From: an uncultured Paenibacillaceae bacterium
GTDB lineage: Bacteria > Bacillota > Bacilli > Aneurinibacillales > Aneurinibacillaceae
Length of the DNA: 64,000 nucleotides
Direction of reading: 5' to 3'
Assembly (NCBI GenBank): GCA_937874515.1
Contig: CALNBV010000130.1
Span: 1-64,000 of the forward strand
In this document: positions 47,567-58,244 of the stretch, one piece after another
How positions within the stretch are numbered: position 1 is the first letter of the stretch
Layout: each line of letters starts with the position of its first letter
Translations under genes and position numbers: made by a program
The notes under the pieces: model-generated
The model's database searches: none
Told to the model about the DNA's origin: nothing
What the model saw: only the letters and a program-made list of their open reading frames with translations

Positions 47567-48724
47567 TTAGCCCTCCAGCATAGCCTCTTGTATATCTCTT
47601 ATTGCGATTATCAATTGGTCTACTTGTTCTTTGGTATTAAAGTACCCATAACTAATACGAACAGCTCCCGTTTCAGCAGTACCTGATGTTTCATGGCCTA
47701 ATGGGGTACAATGGAAGCCACTGCGGACCGCAATCCCGTATTCCTGGTCTAAAATATAAGCCACTTCGGAAGCATCCATCCCAATTAAATTAAAAGAGAT
47801 GACTGCCACTCTTTCTTTTTCTCGATTTGGGCCATATACTTCTACACCTGGTAGATCTTCAAACTTCGATAACGTATATGTTGTTAATTCCCATTCTTTA
47901 TTTCGGATTTCTTCTACCCCAAGATTCAAAACAAATTCTACACCTGCTAACAATCCTGCAATTCCAGGTGTATTAAGAGTCCCACTTTCAAATCGATCGG
48001 GTCTTGTCTCTGGTTGTTCGATAAGTTCTGAATGACTTCCCGTACCCCCATGAAGAAGAGGTTCTAATTGTAAATCAGGATGGACATAGAGGGCACCCGT
48101 TCCTTGAGGACCATATAGCCCTTTATGTCCCGGAAAACCTAAAAGACTAATATTCATCTCTTTTACGTCAATAGGGAGAATTCCCACAGATTGAGACCCG
48201 TCTACAAGGAATGGGATATTGTATTCTCTAGCCATTAAACCAATTTCTTTGATTGGCGCAATCATTCCTGTTAAATTAGATGCATGGCTTACGGCAATTA
48301 AACGGGTATTTTGTTTAATGGCCTTTTTAAATTCTTCAATTATAAAACCATTCTTCTCAGGTTTTATATACGTAATCTCAACACCATGAACCTTTTTCAT
48401 GTATTCCAAAGGTCTGCGTACTGAGTTATGTTCTAGAGTTGTAGTAATTACATGATCTCCGTTTTTAAGAAGTCCTTTAATTGCCATATTTAAAGACATA
48501 GTCGCATTCATGGTAAAAAAGATATCATTTGGATTTTGAATACCAAATAATTGTGCTAATTTCACCCTTGTCTTATAAATTACTTTACTTGCTCTCATTG
48601 AAAGCTGATGGCCCCCGCGTCCAGGATTAGCCCCATACTCCTGAATGGCTTCAGCTACTTTTTGACTAACCAACCGTGGTTTTGGCCAGGAGGAAGCAGC
48701 ATTATCGAAATAAATAATATCCAT
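47567..48724 (-). CDS. Cysteine desulfurase family protein
   Basis: 385 residues, aminotransferase class V fold. The PLP lysine is in FPGHKGLYGPQGTG, and the catalytic Cys in SGFHCTPLGHE. It starts YFDNAASSWPKP, typical of the EGC-4 subgroup. It releases sulfur from cysteine for cofactors or, with DUF3343 partners, possibly selenium metabolism. Confidence 0.9.
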   Translation of the reverse strand: MDIIYFDNAASSWPKPRLVSQKVAEAIQEYGANPGRGGHQLSMRASKVIYKTRVKLAQLFGIQNPNDIFFTMNATMSLNMAIKGLLKNGDHVITTTLEHNSVRRPLEYMKKVHGVEITYIKPEKNGFIIEEFKKAIKQNTRLIAVSHASNLTGMIAPIKEIGLMAREYNIPFLVDGSQSVGILPIDVKEMNISLLGFPGHKGLYGPQGTGALYVHPDLQLEPLLHGGTGSHSELIEQPETRPDRFESGTLNTPGIAGLLAGVEFVLNLGVEEIRNKEWELTTYTLSKFEDLPGVEVYGPNREKERVAVISFNLIGMDASEVAYILDQEYGIAVRSGFHCTPLGHETSGTAETGAVRISYGYFNTKEQVDQLIIAIRDIQEAMLEG

Positions 48725-48813
48725 AAATACACCACCTTCAATAATGGTTTAATTATAGCAAAGAAAAAATAGTTAAGTATTTTTCGTCAGATTTCCTAAC
48801 AAATAATGAAGAA

Positions 48814-48836
48814 AAGCAACCAATAGATGGTTGCTT
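48814..48836 (-). terminator. Terminator of the soj-spo0J operon
   Basis: AAGCAACCA pairs with TGGTTGCTT around five bases, followed by TTTTC on the minus strand. Confidence 0.8.
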
Positions 48837-48844
48837 GAAGGTTT

Positions 48845-49699
48845 CTATTGCTCTTCTTTTTCTAGAATTTCAAGAATCCGTTCTAAATCCTCCTGGGAGA
48901 AATATGTAATTTCAATTTTCCCCCTATTTTCTTTCCCTGGTTTAATAAAAACAGAGGTCCCGAATGTTCCTCTTAATCTTTCCTCAATATCTTCAAGAAA
49001 TTTACCTTTTTCTATTTTTTTTGTTTCACGTGAAACATTTTTTCTGGATTCAATTTTTTTAATCAATTCTTCTACCTGGCGCACACTAAGATCGTTTGAA
49101 ATGATTTCATTGGCCAGTTGAATTTTCAATTCATTGCTTTCAACGGCAAGAAGAGCACGAGCATGTCCCATAGAAATTGTTCCACGTGAAACAATTTCCT
49201 GTATCTCTTCAGGAAGATTTAATAATCGCAGGAAATTTGCGACATGAGGCCGGCTTTTGCCAACCCGATCAGCAAGTTCTTCCTGAGTTAATGAAAATGT
49301 GTTCATTAATTTTTGATAGGCCTGAGCAATTTCCATAGCGTTTAAATTTTCCCGCTGAAGATTTTCAATAAGAGCAATTTCCATCACTTGTTCATCAGAA
49401 AACTCTTTTACAACAACAGGTACTCTCTTTAAACCTGCCAACTGAGCAGCACGCAAGCGTCTCTCTCCTGCAACCAGTTGATAACCTTTCACACTTTTTC
49501 TTAGAACCAAAGGTTGTAAAATCCCAAATTCCTGAATAGAGGATTTTAATTCTTCAAGTGCACTCTCTTCAAAATGTTTTCGAGGTTGGTAAGGATTTGG
49601 ACGAATTTCTTTAATATTAACTTCTTGCACTTGATCCTCATCATTTACATCTAAAGAAGAAATTAAAGCATCCAGTCCTCGACCCAAACGCTTACTCAT
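48845..49699 (-). CDS. spo0J: Chromosome-partitioning protein Spo0J (ParB)
   Basis: 284 residues: a CTPase domain (20-115; GERRLRAAQ), a parS-binding helix-turn-helix ([19 protein letters not shown]) and a dimerisation tail. It spreads from parS as a CTP-gated clamp and loads SMC. The start overlaps the soj stop by eight bases. Two parS sites lie inside this gene. Confidence 0.97.
   Translation of the reverse strand: MSKRLGRGLDALISSLDVNDEDQVQEVNIKEIRPNPYQPRKHFEESALEELKSSIQEFGILQPLVLRKSVKGYQLVAGERRLRAAQLAGLKRVPVVVKEFSDEQVMEIALIENLQRENLNAMEIAQAYQKLMNTFSLTQEELADRVGKSRPHVANFLRLLNLPEEIQEIVSRGTISMGHARALLAVESNELKIQLANEIISNDLSVRQVEELIKKIESRKNVSRETKKIEKGKFLEDIEERLRGTFGTSVFIKPGKENRGKIEITYFSQEDLERILEILEKEEQ
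49022..49037. other. parS site
   Basis: TGTTTCACGTGAAACA, a perfect 16-base palindromic parS, within spo0J. Confidence 0.95.
49178..49193. other. parS site
   Basis: TGTTCCACGTGAAACA, matching the TGTTNCACGTGAAACA form, within spo0J 156 bases from the first site. Confidence 0.93.
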
Positions 49700-50453
49700 T
49701 ACCTATCACCTCTTTAGCAAGTTCCCGATATACTTCAGCTCCTTTAGAACGGGGATCATAAGAAATAATCGCCTGTCCATAACTAGGAGCCTCACTTAAA
49801 CGAACATTGCGTGGAACCACGGATTTATAGACTTTTTCTCTGAAATATTTCTTCACTTCATCAATAACTTGAATGCCTAGATTGGTTCTTGCATCTAACA
49901 TGGTTAATAATACGCCTTCAATGTATAAATCTTTGTTTAATTGTTTTTGCACTAACCGAACGGTGTTCAATAACTGACTTAACCCTTCCAATGCGTAATA
50001 CTCACACTGAATAGGAATAAGTACAGAATCAGATGAAGTTAATGCATTAATTGTTAATATTCCTAAAGATGGTGGACAATCGATAATAATATAATCGTAT
50101 GTTTCTCGAACCATATCTAAAGCTTGTTTAAGCCTTCTCTCTCTTGAATAAACAGGAACCAGCTCTATTTCTGCTCCAGCTAATTGAATAGTAGCAGGTA
50201 AAATGAACAATTTTTCAATAGCTGTAGGGAGAATTGCATCAACAGTATTAATATCATTAATTAAAACATCATATACACAATAACGAACGTCCGCTTTATT
50301 TATCCCTAATCCACTAGTAGCATTTCCCTGAGGGTCAATATCTACTAATAGTACCTTTTTCCCTTCCACAGCCAGACACGCAGCAAGATTAACCGAACTT
50401 GTTGTTTTACCTACGCCGCCTTTCTGATTTGCAACGGCAATAATCTTCCCCAT
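49692..50453 (-). CDS. soj: Chromosome-partitioning ATPase Soj (ParA)
   Basis: 253 residues, deviant Walker A KGGVGKTT near residue 11, DCPPSLG Walker B. Soj regulates DnaA and positions origins together with Spo0J. GAGAGGTG precedes the ATG. Confidence 0.97.
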   Translation of the reverse strand: MGKIIAVANQKGGVGKTTSSVNLAACLAVEGKKVLLVDIDPQGNATSGLGINKADVRYCVYDVLINDINTVDAILPTAIEKLFILPATIQLAGAEIELVPVYSRERRLKQALDMVRETYDYIIIDCPPSLGILTINALTSSDSVLIPIQCEYYALEGLSQLLNTVRLVQKQLNKDLYIEGVLLTMLDARTNLGIQVIDEVKKYFREKVYKSVVPRNVRLSEAPSYGQAIISYDPRSKGAEVYRELAKEVIGNE

Positions 50454-50549
50454 TTCTTCACCTCTCTCACATCCAATAAAGAAAACTTAATTTCTTATCC
50501 GTAAACAATGGGGCTTTATATTTCGAGCCGCATTTAAGATGTAATTTCT

Positions 50550-51365
50550 CTATTTTTTTGGGATTTTAATAACAAATTGATAACAGTCATCAAGCTCTTC
50601 TTCTTCTGTTTCGATGGATAATCCACTTTCAATAACCATATCAACAGATTTCCTTACGGTATTAATCGCTAATCTCATATCTTTAGAAAAAGAACGCCGT
50701 GTTTGTTTCGGTTTCTTTTCATCTTTTTCTAACAGATGTTGTATCCGTTGTTCAGTTTGTTTTACATTTAATTCTTTTTCTATAATTTCACCTAACACTT
50801 GAATTTGCATTTCTTCATTTTTTAAAGAAAGTAATGCTCTGGCATGTCTTTCTGTAATTTTACGAATTAACAAAGCATCTTGGACCATTTTAGGCAAATG
50901 AAGAAGACGAAGTTTATTGGCTACTGTGGATTGTCCCTTTCCTAAACGTTTCGCCATGCTTTCCTGGGTTAATCCATGGAGTTCAATCAATTTCTGATAA
51001 GCGACCGCTTCTTCAATCGCTGTTAGCCCTTCACGTTGTAAGTTTTCTATTAAGGCGATGGAAGCTGCTTGCTCATCGTTAAACTCTTTAACGATTGCAG
51101 GAATCCTTTCCATTCCTAGTTTTCTAACTGCACGCCAACGCCGTTCTCCAGCAATAATCTCATATTTGCCATTTCGTTCCCGAACTACGATTGGTTGAAT
51201 GATTCCATGAGACTTGATGGTTTCACAAAGTTCTTCAATTTTCTCATCATCAAACACAGTACGAGGCTGATAAGGGTTTGGAATAATATTGACTACAGGT
51301 ATTTTTTTAATTTCCTCATACTCAGAACGCTCTAGTCCAAATAAACGTGAAAACTGATCTCTCAT
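50550..51365 (-). CDS. noc: Nucleoid occlusion protein Noc
   Basis: 271 residues, a ParB paralogue with the Noc-type start [11 protein letters not shown] (membrane-targeting amphipathic helix), GERRWRAV and [21 protein letters not shown]. It blocks FtsZ ring assembly over the nucleoid. An ATG six codons earlier is possible; the chosen one aligns with known Noc. Confidence 0.94.
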   Translation of the reverse strand: MRDQFSRLFGLERSEYEEIKKIPVVNIIPNPYQPRTVFDDEKIEELCETIKSHGIIQPIVVRERNGKYEIIAGERRWRAVRKLGMERIPAIVKEFNDEQAASIALIENLQREGLTAIEEAVAYQKLIELHGLTQESMAKRLGKGQSTVANKLRLLHLPKMVQDALLIRKITERHARALLSLKNEEMQIQVLGEIIEKELNVKQTEQRIQHLLEKDEKKPKQTRRSFSKDMRLAINTVRKSVDMVIESGLSIETEEEELDDCYQFVIKIPKK

Positions 51366-51438
51366 GAAAAAAGCACCATCCATTCTCTTTGTTCCTCAGG
51401 TCATATTCGCCAAAATATGACCTTATTCCTGCTAAAAT

Positions 51439-51454
51439 TGTTCCACGTGAAACA
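51439..51454. other. parS site upstream of noc
   Basis: TGTTCCACGTGAAACA in the noc upstream region, about 74 bases before the start. ParB/Noc binding here could also affect noc expression. Confidence 0.93.
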
Positions 51455-51470
51455 ATAAGAAAAGGAAAAA

Positions 51471-51497
51471 CCCATGTGACCTTACCCTTCACATGGG
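51471..51497 (-). terminator. Terminator of the mnmE-mnmG-rsmG operon
   Basis: CCCATGTGA pairs with TCACATGGG around nine bases; TTTTTCC follows on the minus strand. Confidence 0.85.
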
Positions 51498-51516
51498 ATC
51501 CTGATTTGGGAATTTA

Positions 51517-52233
51517 TTAACTAATGGGATTCTTTGCTGGTATTCCCGCTTTACGAGGATATATTTTTGGCGTTTTCTTTTCTTTCCGAATTTCAACAAT
51601 ATTTCGCTCAGCTTCTTCAACAGGAAGAGTAAAAGTATGCATATTCTTAAGTTTGCCACCCAAAACTTGAATCCCTTTTTGTGCTTCATTTAGCTCTTCT
51701 TCAGATTGCGATCCCTTCATAACCAGGAATGTACCTCCTACACGTGCAAAGGGAAGGCAAAATTCCGAAAGAACACTAAGTCGTGCCACAGCCCGGGCAG
51801 TTACCATATCAAATTTTTCTCGATAGATTGGATTTTGCCCCGCATCTTCAGCTCGGCTATGAACCAAGTATACTTGTTCTAATCTTAACTCATTTATGAC
51901 TTCCTGTAAAAAGGTTAATCGTTTATTTAAAGAATCTAATATCGTTAATTGAATGTGGGGAAAACAAATCTTTAAAGGAATCCCAGGAAAACCCGCCCCA
52001 GAACCTACATCAATTAATGTATTAGCAGATGAAAAGTCATAATAAAAGGAAGGAGTTACTGAATCATAAAAATGTTTCTCATACACTTGATTTTTCTCTG
52101 TAATTCCTGTTAAATTCATTTTTTCATTCCATTCAACTAATAACTGAAAATACCGTTCAAATTGCTCTAATTGTTCTAAGGAAAGGGTTATCCCCTTTTC
52201 CTCTAATATTCTTTGAAAAGACTGGGGGTCCAA
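51517..52233 (-). CDS. rsmG: 16S rRNA (guanine-527-N7) methyltransferase
   Basis: 238 residues, SAM motif LIDVGSGAGFPGIPL and NLTGI at the start of the fold. Methylates G527 of 16S rRNA; its loss gives low-level streptomycin resistance. The start is TTG after AAGGAGG. Confidence 0.96.
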   Translation of the reverse strand: MDPQSFQRILEEKGITLSLEQLEQFERYFQLLVEWNEKMNLTGITEKNQVYEKHFYDSVTPSFYYDFSSANTLIDVGSGAGFPGIPLKICFPHIQLTILDSLNKRLTFLQEVINELRLEQVYLVHSRAEDAGQNPIYREKFDMVTARAVARLSVLSEFCLPFARVGGTFLVMKGSQSEEELNEAQKGIQVLGGKLKNMHTFTLPVEEAERNIVEIRKEKKTPKIYPRKAGIPAKNPIS

Positions 52234-52265
52234 TTAAAGTCCTCCTTGCTCAACTTTGCGATAAT

Positions 52266-54140
52266 TCAGCCCTTCTTATCCGCTAAGAAAACCAGTAAAA
52301 CAGAAATATCGGCTGGTGTAACCCCTGATATTCTTGATGCCTGGCCAATGGAAAGAGGCTTAACTTGATCTAGTTTTTGCCGCGCTTCTTTTGCTAAACC
52401 ATGGATATTCAAATAATCTAAATCCATAGGAAGACGCTTTTTCTCCATTTTCTTTAAACGTTCTACATCTTGCATTTGTTTCCTAATATACCCTTCATAT
52501 TTTACCTGAATTTCAACCTGTTCTGCTACCTCTTCGGATACTTTTACAGGGGCAGGAGCTAATTGTTCAATGTGTTTATAGGTAACTTCAGGACGTTTTA
52601 ATAGAGTAAACAAATCTACGGCGTTATCTAATTCTTTTGAACCTACATTGCGCAACAAATCTTGAACATCAGTACGTGGGCCAATTTTTTCACTTTTTAA
52701 TCGTTCTTTCTCAATTTCAATAGAATTCCTTTTTGCAATAAACTTTTGATATCTTTCTTCATTGATTAAACCCATTTCATATCCAATATCCGTTAAACGA
52801 AGGTCTGCATTATCGTGGCGCAGTAATAAGCGATACTCTGCCCTTGAAGTCAATAAGCGATAGGGTTCATTTGTCCCTTTCGTCACTAAATCATCGATCA
52901 AAACACCTAAATACGCCTGGGAACGGTCAAGAATCAAACTTTCTTTACCCTGCACTTTTCTCGCTGCATTGATTCCAGCCAAAAGCCCTTGTCCAGCTGC
53001 CTCTTCATAACCAGAAGTTCCATTCAATTGGCCTGCAGTAAATAAACCAGGGATATTTTTCATCTCTAAATTTGGCCAAAGTTGTGTTGGAACAACAGCG
53101 TCATATTCAATGGCGTAACCTGGACGCATCATTACCACTTTTTCTAAACCTTTAACAGAACGGAGGATTTTTATTTGAACCTCTTCAGGCATACTGGTAG
53201 ATAAACCTTGAACATAAACTTCATCCGTACTTCTACCTTCAGGTTCGAGGAAGATTTGATGGCGAGGCTTATCACTAAAGCGAACAATCTTATCTTCAAT
53301 AGAAGGACAATAACGTGGACCTGTCCCTTCAATGACTCCAGAAAACATAGGTGCCCTATGTAAATTAGAATTAATAACCTGGTGGGTTTCCTCATTGGTA
53401 TATGTTAACCAGCAGGGCAATTGCTCATCAATGTTATACTCCGTCGTTTCAAAGGAAAAAGCACGTGGGGCTTGATCCCCTGGCTGAATTTCTGTTTTAT
53501 CATAATCAATGGTTGAACCATAAACCCTTGGAGGAGTCCCTGTTTTGAAACGCACTAATTCTAACCCTAATTCTTTCAAATGATGGGAAAGCTTAACGGA
53601 TGGTTTCATGTTATTCGGGCCGCTTTCATATTGTAAATCCCCAATAATAATCTTCCCACGTAAATAGGTCCCTGTTGTTAAAACAACGGCCTTCCCTCTA
53701 TATTCAGCACCAGTATGGGTAATAACTCCTTTACAAATCCCATTTTCAATGATTAATTGATCTGCAATGGATTGTCTTAATACTAAATTATCCGTACTTT
53801 CAATTGTCTGTCTCATTGTATTTTGGTAAAGGACTTTGTCGGCCTGTGCTCTTAAAGCATGAACTGCAGGCCCTTTACCTGTATTCAACATTCTCATCTG
53901 AATATAGGTTTTATCGATGTTTTTGGCCATTTCTCCGCCAAGTGCATCAATTTCTCGAACTACATGTCCCTTAGCCGGACCACCAATGGATGGATTACAG
54001 GGCATAAAAGCTACTGAATCTAAACTAATTGTTAATAATAATGTAGAACAACCCATTCTGGCTGAAGCTAATGCTGCTTCACACCCTGCATGGCCAGCAC
54101 CAACAATGATGACATCAAATTCTCCTGCGTGATATCCCAT
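52266..54140 (-). CDS. mnmG: tRNA uridine-34 modification enzyme MnmG (GidA)
   Basis: 624 residues; FAD-binding [10 protein letters not shown] near residue 13, [11 protein letters not shown], and a helical C-terminus that contacts MnmE. With MnmE it forms cmnm5U34 in tRNAs. The ATG at 54140 follows GGGAGG by 8 bases. Confidence 0.97.
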   Translation of the reverse strand: MGYHAGEFDVIIVGAGHAGCEAALASARMGCSTLLLTISLDSVAFMPCNPSIGGPAKGHVVREIDALGGEMAKNIDKTYIQMRMLNTGKGPAVHALRAQADKVLYQNTMRQTIESTDNLVLRQSIADQLIIENGICKGVITHTGAEYRGKAVVLTTGTYLRGKIIIGDLQYESGPNNMKPSVKLSHHLKELGLELVRFKTGTPPRVYGSTIDYDKTEIQPGDQAPRAFSFETTEYNIDEQLPCWLTYTNEETHQVINSNLHRAPMFSGVIEGTGPRYCPSIEDKIVRFSDKPRHQIFLEPEGRSTDEVYVQGLSTSMPEEVQIKILRSVKGLEKVVMMRPGYAIEYDAVVPTQLWPNLEMKNIPGLFTAGQLNGTSGYEEAAGQGLLAGINAARKVQGKESLILDRSQAYLGVLIDDLVTKGTNEPYRLLTSRAEYRLLLRHDNADLRLTDIGYEMGLINEERYQKFIAKRNSIEIEKERLKSEKIGPRTDVQDLLRNVGSKELDNAVDLFTLLKRPEVTYKHIEQLAPAPVKVSEEVAEQVEIQVKYEGYIRKQMQDVERLKKMEKKRLPMDLDYLNIHGLAKEARQKLDQVKPLSIGQASRISGVTPADISVLLVFLADKKG

Positions 54141-54162
54141 GATTTTTCCTCCCAAATCCTAG

Positions 54163-55533
54163 TTATTTCCCTAGGCAAAAACGGGAAAAAATTTGATCCA
54201 GTAAATCTTCACTTACTGTTTCCCCCGTAATTTCTCCAAGTAATTCCCAACACCGCCGTAAATCAAAAGCAATCATATCTACTGGAAGCCCATGATCACA
54301 TGATTCACTAGCTTCTTCAATTGAACCTTTGGCTTCTTTTAATAATTGGATATGGCGTGCATTACTTACATAAGTTAGATCATCACTTTGTAATTGTCCT
54401 TCAAAAAATAATTTTGCAATAGCTTCCTCAAGAACTTCAATCCCTTTTTCATTTTTAATAGACATGGTAACAAGGGGAAATTCTTCTGCTACGTTATTTA
54501 ATTGGGTCATATCCAGTTTTTGTGGAAGATCCATTTTATTGATTACGATAATCCCTTTTCTATTCCTTATGGTTTCTAGAAGTTCCATGTCTTCTTCTGT
54601 TAATGGTTCTGCATTGTTTAATAATAATAGGATAAGATCCGCTTGATCTAATACTTCTCTCGATTTCTTAACACCGATTTTTTCTACTACATCTTCCGTG
54701 TGTCGAATTCCAGCTGTATCAATTAACCTTAAGGGAATTCCACGAACATTGACATATTCCTCAATAATATCCCGTGTCGTTCCTGGGATATCTGTCACAA
54801 TGGCTTTTGATTCTTGAATCAATGTATTTAATAAAGAGGATTTTCCTACATTAGGACGCCCTACTATTGCTGTAGATAATCCTTCCCTCATAATCTTACC
54901 CTGGTGGGAATTCCGCAAAAGAAGAGTGATTTCATCTTTTATCCAATCCCCTTTTTCGATTATTAATGAACGGGTAACCTCTTCAACATCATGTTCAGGA
55001 TAATCGATATTTACTTCGATATGAGCGATTAATTGGAGCAATTCATTTCGAATCTTCTCAATGCCTCCTGATAACTTCCCTTGAACTTGCCCCATAGCCA
55101 CTTTCATTGCTCTGTCCGTTTTGGCCCGAATTAAATCAATCACTGCCTCTGCCTGTGATAAATCAATTCTTCCATTTAAAAATGCCCGTTTTGTAAATTC
55201 CCCTGGTTCTGCTAATCGTGCCCCTGCACACAGTACTTCCTCTAATACCCGTTGCACAGAAACCAATCCACCATGGCAATTAACTTCTACAACATCTTCT
55301 CTTGTAAACGTTCGAGGGCTTTTCATAACAGTAACCATCACTTCATCGATTACCTCTCCCACGTTATTCACAATGTGACCATAATGAATCGTATGACTAT
55401 CCACAGTGGATAACTTAAGATTCCCTTTATAAATCTTATCCACAATGTGGATAGCTTGAGAGCCACTGATTCTTATAATAGCAATTCCACCTTCACCAGG
55501 TGGCGTCGCAATCGCTGCAATTGTATCGAACAT
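54163..55533 (-). CDS. mnmE: tRNA modification GTPase MnmE
   Basis: 456 residues: a tetrahydrofolate-binding N-domain (start [16 protein letters not shown]), a helical domain and an inserted G domain ([18 protein letters not shown]), ending in the FCLGK motif with the Cys. The in-frame reading continues upstream through an intergenic repeat but the family start is here, with GGTGA before it. DnaA boxes lie in its 5' part. Confidence 0.97.
   Translation of the reverse strand: MFDTIAAIATPPGEGGIAIIRISGSQAIHIVDKIYKGNLKLSTVDSHTIHYGHIVNNVGEVIDEVMVTVMKSPRTFTREDVVEVNCHGGLVSVQRVLEEVLCAGARLAEPGEFTKRAFLNGRIDLSQAEAVIDLIRAKTDRAMKVAMGQVQGKLSGGIEKIRNELLQLIAHIEVNIDYPEHDVEEVTRSLIIEKGDWIKDEITLLLRNSHQGKIMREGLSTAIVGRPNVGKSSLLNTLIQESKAIVTDIPGTTRDIIEEYVNVRGIPLRLIDTAGIRHTEDVVEKIGVKKSREVLDQADLILLLLNNAEPLTEEDMELLETIRNRKGIIVINKMDLPQKLDMTQLNNVAEEFPLVTMSIKNEKGIEVLEEAIAKLFFEGQLQSDDLTYVSNARHIQLLKEAKGSIEEASESCDHGLPVDMIAFDLRRCWELLGEITGETVSEDLLDQIFSRFCLGK
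55398..55454. other. DnaA-box cluster inside the start of mnmE
   Basis: CTATCCACAGTGGATAA (55398-55413, overlapping inverted boxes), then TTATCCACA (55436-55444) and TGTGGATAG (55446-55454), inverted. They lie within codons about 27-45 of mnmE, roughly 3 kb from oriC. Confidence 0.7.
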
Positions 55534-55620
55534 TATTTTCACCACACAAAATTGTCTATTATTAAATCTTTTCCTAAAAATATAGAATACCATACTAGAC
55601 AAAAAATTCATAAAGAAAAA

Positions 55621-55820
55621 GAGACGTATTTGTAAATCAAATCGTGCCAGTTCCTCGCCGACAATGAGGTTACTCTGACGCTTACCTCCCTTCGGGCGCG
55701 CCTTCAAAACATCTGGGTAGCTCAGGAAGTGAGACTGTTGAAGGCTTTTTTTCGCCCTCCAGTCGGTTACGCTTTGTATCGGCTCGCAAAAAGGCAACTG
55801 ATTTGATTCAAAATACGTCT
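55621..55820 (+). repeat. Structured intergenic repeat, full copy B
   Basis: This lies in the 427 non-coding bases between mnmE and jag. GAGACGTATTTG...AATCAAATC at the left and its near-complement ending TACGTCTC at the right give terminal inverted repeats of about 22 bases. The 66-base core at 55693-55758 matches copy A at 64 positions, with GGGCG/CGCCC and GCCTTCAA/TTGAAGGC stems followed by a T-run on the plus strand. GCCGA (left) and TCGGC (right) extend the pairing. No coding sequence. Confidence 0.82.
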
Positions 55821-55847
55821 CAACATAGTTAAATCTATAAAAATAAA

Positions 55848-55914
55848 CGTATTTGTAAATCAAATCATACCTTTGCTTCATTAGCATCTCAATCAATAAC
55901 CTTACGGCCTAATA
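55848..55914 (+). repeat. Partial repeat copy next to copy B
   Basis: ACGTATTTGTAAATCAAATC (55848-55867) repeats the left end of copy B. It is followed after a short gap by TTAGCATCTCAATCAATAAC and CTTACGG, the tail found in copy A at 20256-20281. Confidence 0.7.
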
Positions 55915-55923
55915 TAAAAAAAA

Positions 55924-55945
55924 CTGCCGTAAAAATTTACGACAG
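55924..55945 (-). terminator. Terminator after jag
   Basis: CTGTCGTAAA pairs with TTTACGGCAG on the minus strand; eight T residues follow. Confidence 0.88.
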
Positions 55946-55960
55946 CCTGTTCTTCACTAT

Positions 55961-56698
55961 TTATCTATTTTGATTACTAATGACAATCCGACGATAAGGC
56001 TCTGAACCTTCACTGAATGTAGAGATTCCTTTTCGTCCCTGCAGATACGTATGGATAATTTTCCTCTCTGCAGGATTCATGGGTTCTAGACGCACTGGTT
56101 TTCCTGATCTTCTCACCTGTGCAGCGATTCGATCTGCCAGTTGTTCCAAAGTTTCTTTTCGCTTGGAACGATAATTTTCAGCATCAAGAATGATACGAAC
56201 TCTTTTTTCCGAATAACGATTTGCAACCGTATTCACTAAATACTGAAGAGAATCCAGGGTTTGCCCACGACGGCCAATAATCAACCCCAGTCCTTCACCA
56301 TATATATTGAATAAGATATTCCCATCTCTTGATAGCCGTTCAACACCCGCATTTAAACCCATAGTTTCAAGTACGTTAAGGAGAAATTGTTTTGCTTCTT
56401 CCACCACTTCTTGCTCATTTAATACCCGGTGGTTTTTTTCCTCCTTTTCCGTAACTTCAACAACAGGATCCATTTCCGGCTCAGAAATTGATACCTCTTC
56501 TTTTGGTTCTTCTGGAATTAACTCTTCAATCATCGTTACTTCGATTTTAGCTTCTTTTACACCAATTAAACCAAAAAATCCTTTACTGGGTTCCTCAAGA
56601 ACTCGATAGTTAACCTTATCTCTTGTCGTATTTAATTGGGTTAAAGCTGACTGAATTGCATCTTCAATGGTTTTACCTGTTGTTGTAATTTTATTCAT
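55961..56698 (-). CDS. jag: RNA-binding protein Jag/KhpB
   Basis: 245 residues: Jag_N (1-50), an acidic linker, a KH domain (GLIIGRRGQTLDSLQYL) and R3H (about 190-240). With KhpA it binds RNA and affects cell length and wall synthesis; also called SpoIIIJ-associated protein. The ATG overlaps the yidC stop by eight bases. Confidence 0.94.
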   Translation of the reverse strand: MNKITTTGKTIEDAIQSALTQLNTTRDKVNYRVLEEPSKGFFGLIGVKEAKIEVTMIEELIPEEPKEEVSISEPEMDPVVEVTEKEEKNHRVLNEQEVVEEAKQFLLNVLETMGLNAGVERLSRDGNILFNIYGEGLGLIIGRRGQTLDSLQYLVNTVANRYSEKRVRIILDAENYRSKRKETLEQLADRIAAQVRRSGKPVRLEPMNPAERKIIHTYLQGRKGISTFSEGSEPYRRIVISNQNR

Positions 56699-57461
56699 TT
56701 ACCGTTCCTCCCTTAGGAGTAGTATCTCGATAAATAAAATAGGTTTGTGCAATACTGAACAAGTTACCAATGACCCAGTACAATGACAGGGCAGAAGGCA
56801 ACGAAATAGCAAATACTAAAATCATAATCGGCATGGCATAAAGCATCATCTTCATTTGCGGATTTTCCATCATCGATGGCGTTTTACGCATAGTAATCCA
56901 CTGTTGCAAATAGGTTGTAATGGCTGCAACAATCGGAAGAATAAAGAATGGATCTGCTTTACCTAATTGAAGCCATAAGAAGTCATGAGAACGTATTTGT
57001 TCGGTCCGCACAATAGCATGATAAAACGCAATCAAGATTGGCATTTGTACAAGAATCGGGAGACATCCACTTAATGGATTCACATTGTGGACCTGGTATA
57101 GCTTGATCATCTCTTGTTGTGACTTTTGCGGATCGTTTTTATATTTGTCTCTAATTTTAGTTAATTCAGGTTGAAGTTCTTGCATTCTTTTTGAACTTTT
57201 CAACTGCTTGATCATTAAAGGCAAAATTAAAAAGCGAACAAGCAATGTTACAGCAACAATAGCCAAACCATAACTTCCATTAAATAAATCTGCTGATTCC
57301 ATCAACAACCACTTAAACGGATACACAAAAAACTTGTCCCAAATGCCGCCGGTTTCAGGGTTAATCGGTAGCGGGTTATTGGGATTGGCTGCAGTCAAAC
57401 AACCAGAGGATAAAACAGTAACAGAAAGCAGCATTACTAAAATACCAAAACGTTTGAGCAA
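56691..57461 (-). CDS. yidC: Membrane protein insertase YidC/SpoIIIJ
   Basis: 256 residues: lipoprotein signal peptide with LSSGC (Cys21), then five membrane helices with the hydrophilic-groove arginine region. It inserts proteins into the membrane with or without Sec, and SpoIIIJ-type copies support sporulation. TTG start 7 bases after GGAGG. Confidence 0.95.
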   Translation of the reverse strand: MLKRFGILVMLLSVTVLSSGCLTAANPNNPLPINPETGGIWDKFFVYPFKWLLMESADLFNGSYGLAIVAVTLLVRFLILPLMIKQLKSSKRMQELQPELTKIRDKYKNDPQKSQQEMIKLYQVHNVNPLSGCLPILVQMPILIAFYHAIVRTEQIRSHDFLWLQLGKADPFFILPIVAAITTYLQQWITMRKTPSMMENPQMKMMLYAMPIMILVFAISLPSALSLYWVIGNLFSIAQTYFIYRDTTPKGGTVNE

Positions 57462-57526
57462 GAAAATTTCCTCCTTGCAGCTATGTATTTTTTAACCCTT
57501 TAAATAAAAAGAGTTCAATGAACGTA

Positions 57527-57745
57527 TTAAGGTACATGGTCAATCCCGCCAGGATGAAAAGGATGACATTTAAAAATGCGTTTAATCGCCATCCACCCTC
57601 CCCGAAATGGTCCATATCTCTCTACAGCTGTTAATGCATATTGAGAACAAGTAGGATAAAAACGACAGCTTGGCGGTTTCAATGGTGAAATCACCATCCG
57701 ATAGACCTTAATTAGAAAAATGAAGATCATTTTTATCCACTTCAT
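57527..57745 (-). CDS. yidD: Membrane protein insertion efficiency factor YidD
   Basis: 72 residues with [12 protein letters not shown] and the [11 protein letters not shown] segment; an N-terminal amphipathic helix. GGGAG precedes the ATG. Conserved between rnpA and yidC. Confidence 0.95.
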   Translation of the reverse strand: MKWIKMIFIFLIKVYRMVISPLKPPSCRFYPTCSQYALTAVERYGPFRGGWMAIKRIFKCHPFHPGGIDHVP

Positions 57746-57797
57746 AACTAATACTCCCTTACCAGGCAGGAATCCTACTATGTATTAAAGAAAATTC

Positions 57798-57835
57798 GGC
57801 TGACGCCAGACGACAATTAATAACTGGCGACAGCC
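57798..57835 (-). terminator. Hairpin between rnpA and yidD
   Basis: GGCTG-CGCCAG and CTGGCG-CAGCC pair across about 14 bases, directly after the rnpA stop, with TTTTCTTT following. A partial terminator within the operon is likely. Confidence 0.65.
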
Positions 57836-58192
57836 TCAATGTCCCTGCTTCTCTAATCGGAAAAGATTTGCCTTTTTCATACAATGATAAAGACTGCTCT
57901 TAAACTGATCGAATTCGAGGTCTACAGCTGGAAGACGGCAAATCACAATTAAGTCTTGATTTGTTTTCATCTCTTCTGACCGTAAACGGATCATTTCCTT
58001 TATCCATCTACGCAAGTGATTTCGTTTCACGGCATTCCCCATCTTTTTACTTACGGAAATCCCTACGCGAAAATCATCCTGCTTCTCTTTTTCCAGTGAA
58101 TAAATCACAAATTGCCGATTTGCAACGGATTTCCCCTGTTTGAAAATAATCTGGAATTCTTCATTTTTTCGCAAACGATTCTTGCGGTACAA
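57836..58192 (-). CDS. rnpA: Ribonuclease P protein component
   Basis: 118 residues with the RNR-type signature KRNHLRRWIKE. It binds RNase P RNA for tRNA 5' processing. TTG start 9 bases after AAGGAG. Confidence 0.96.
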   Translation of the reverse strand: MYRKNRLRKNEEFQIIFKQGKSVANRQFVIYSLEKEKQDDFRVGISVSKKMGNAVKRNHLRRWIKEMIRLRSEEMKTNQDLIVICRLPAVDLEFDQFKSSLYHCMKKANLFRLEKQGH

Positions 58193-58244
58193 AAGGGTAC
58201 ACTCCTTACCTCCAAGGATCGAAAATCTGCCTAATTGCAGAAAA

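Noticed and set aside
55534..55896. In-frame N-terminal extension of mnmE by about 120 codons
   Set aside because: It translates the intergenic repeat, has no family match, and the normal MnmE start with a ribosome site lies at 55533.
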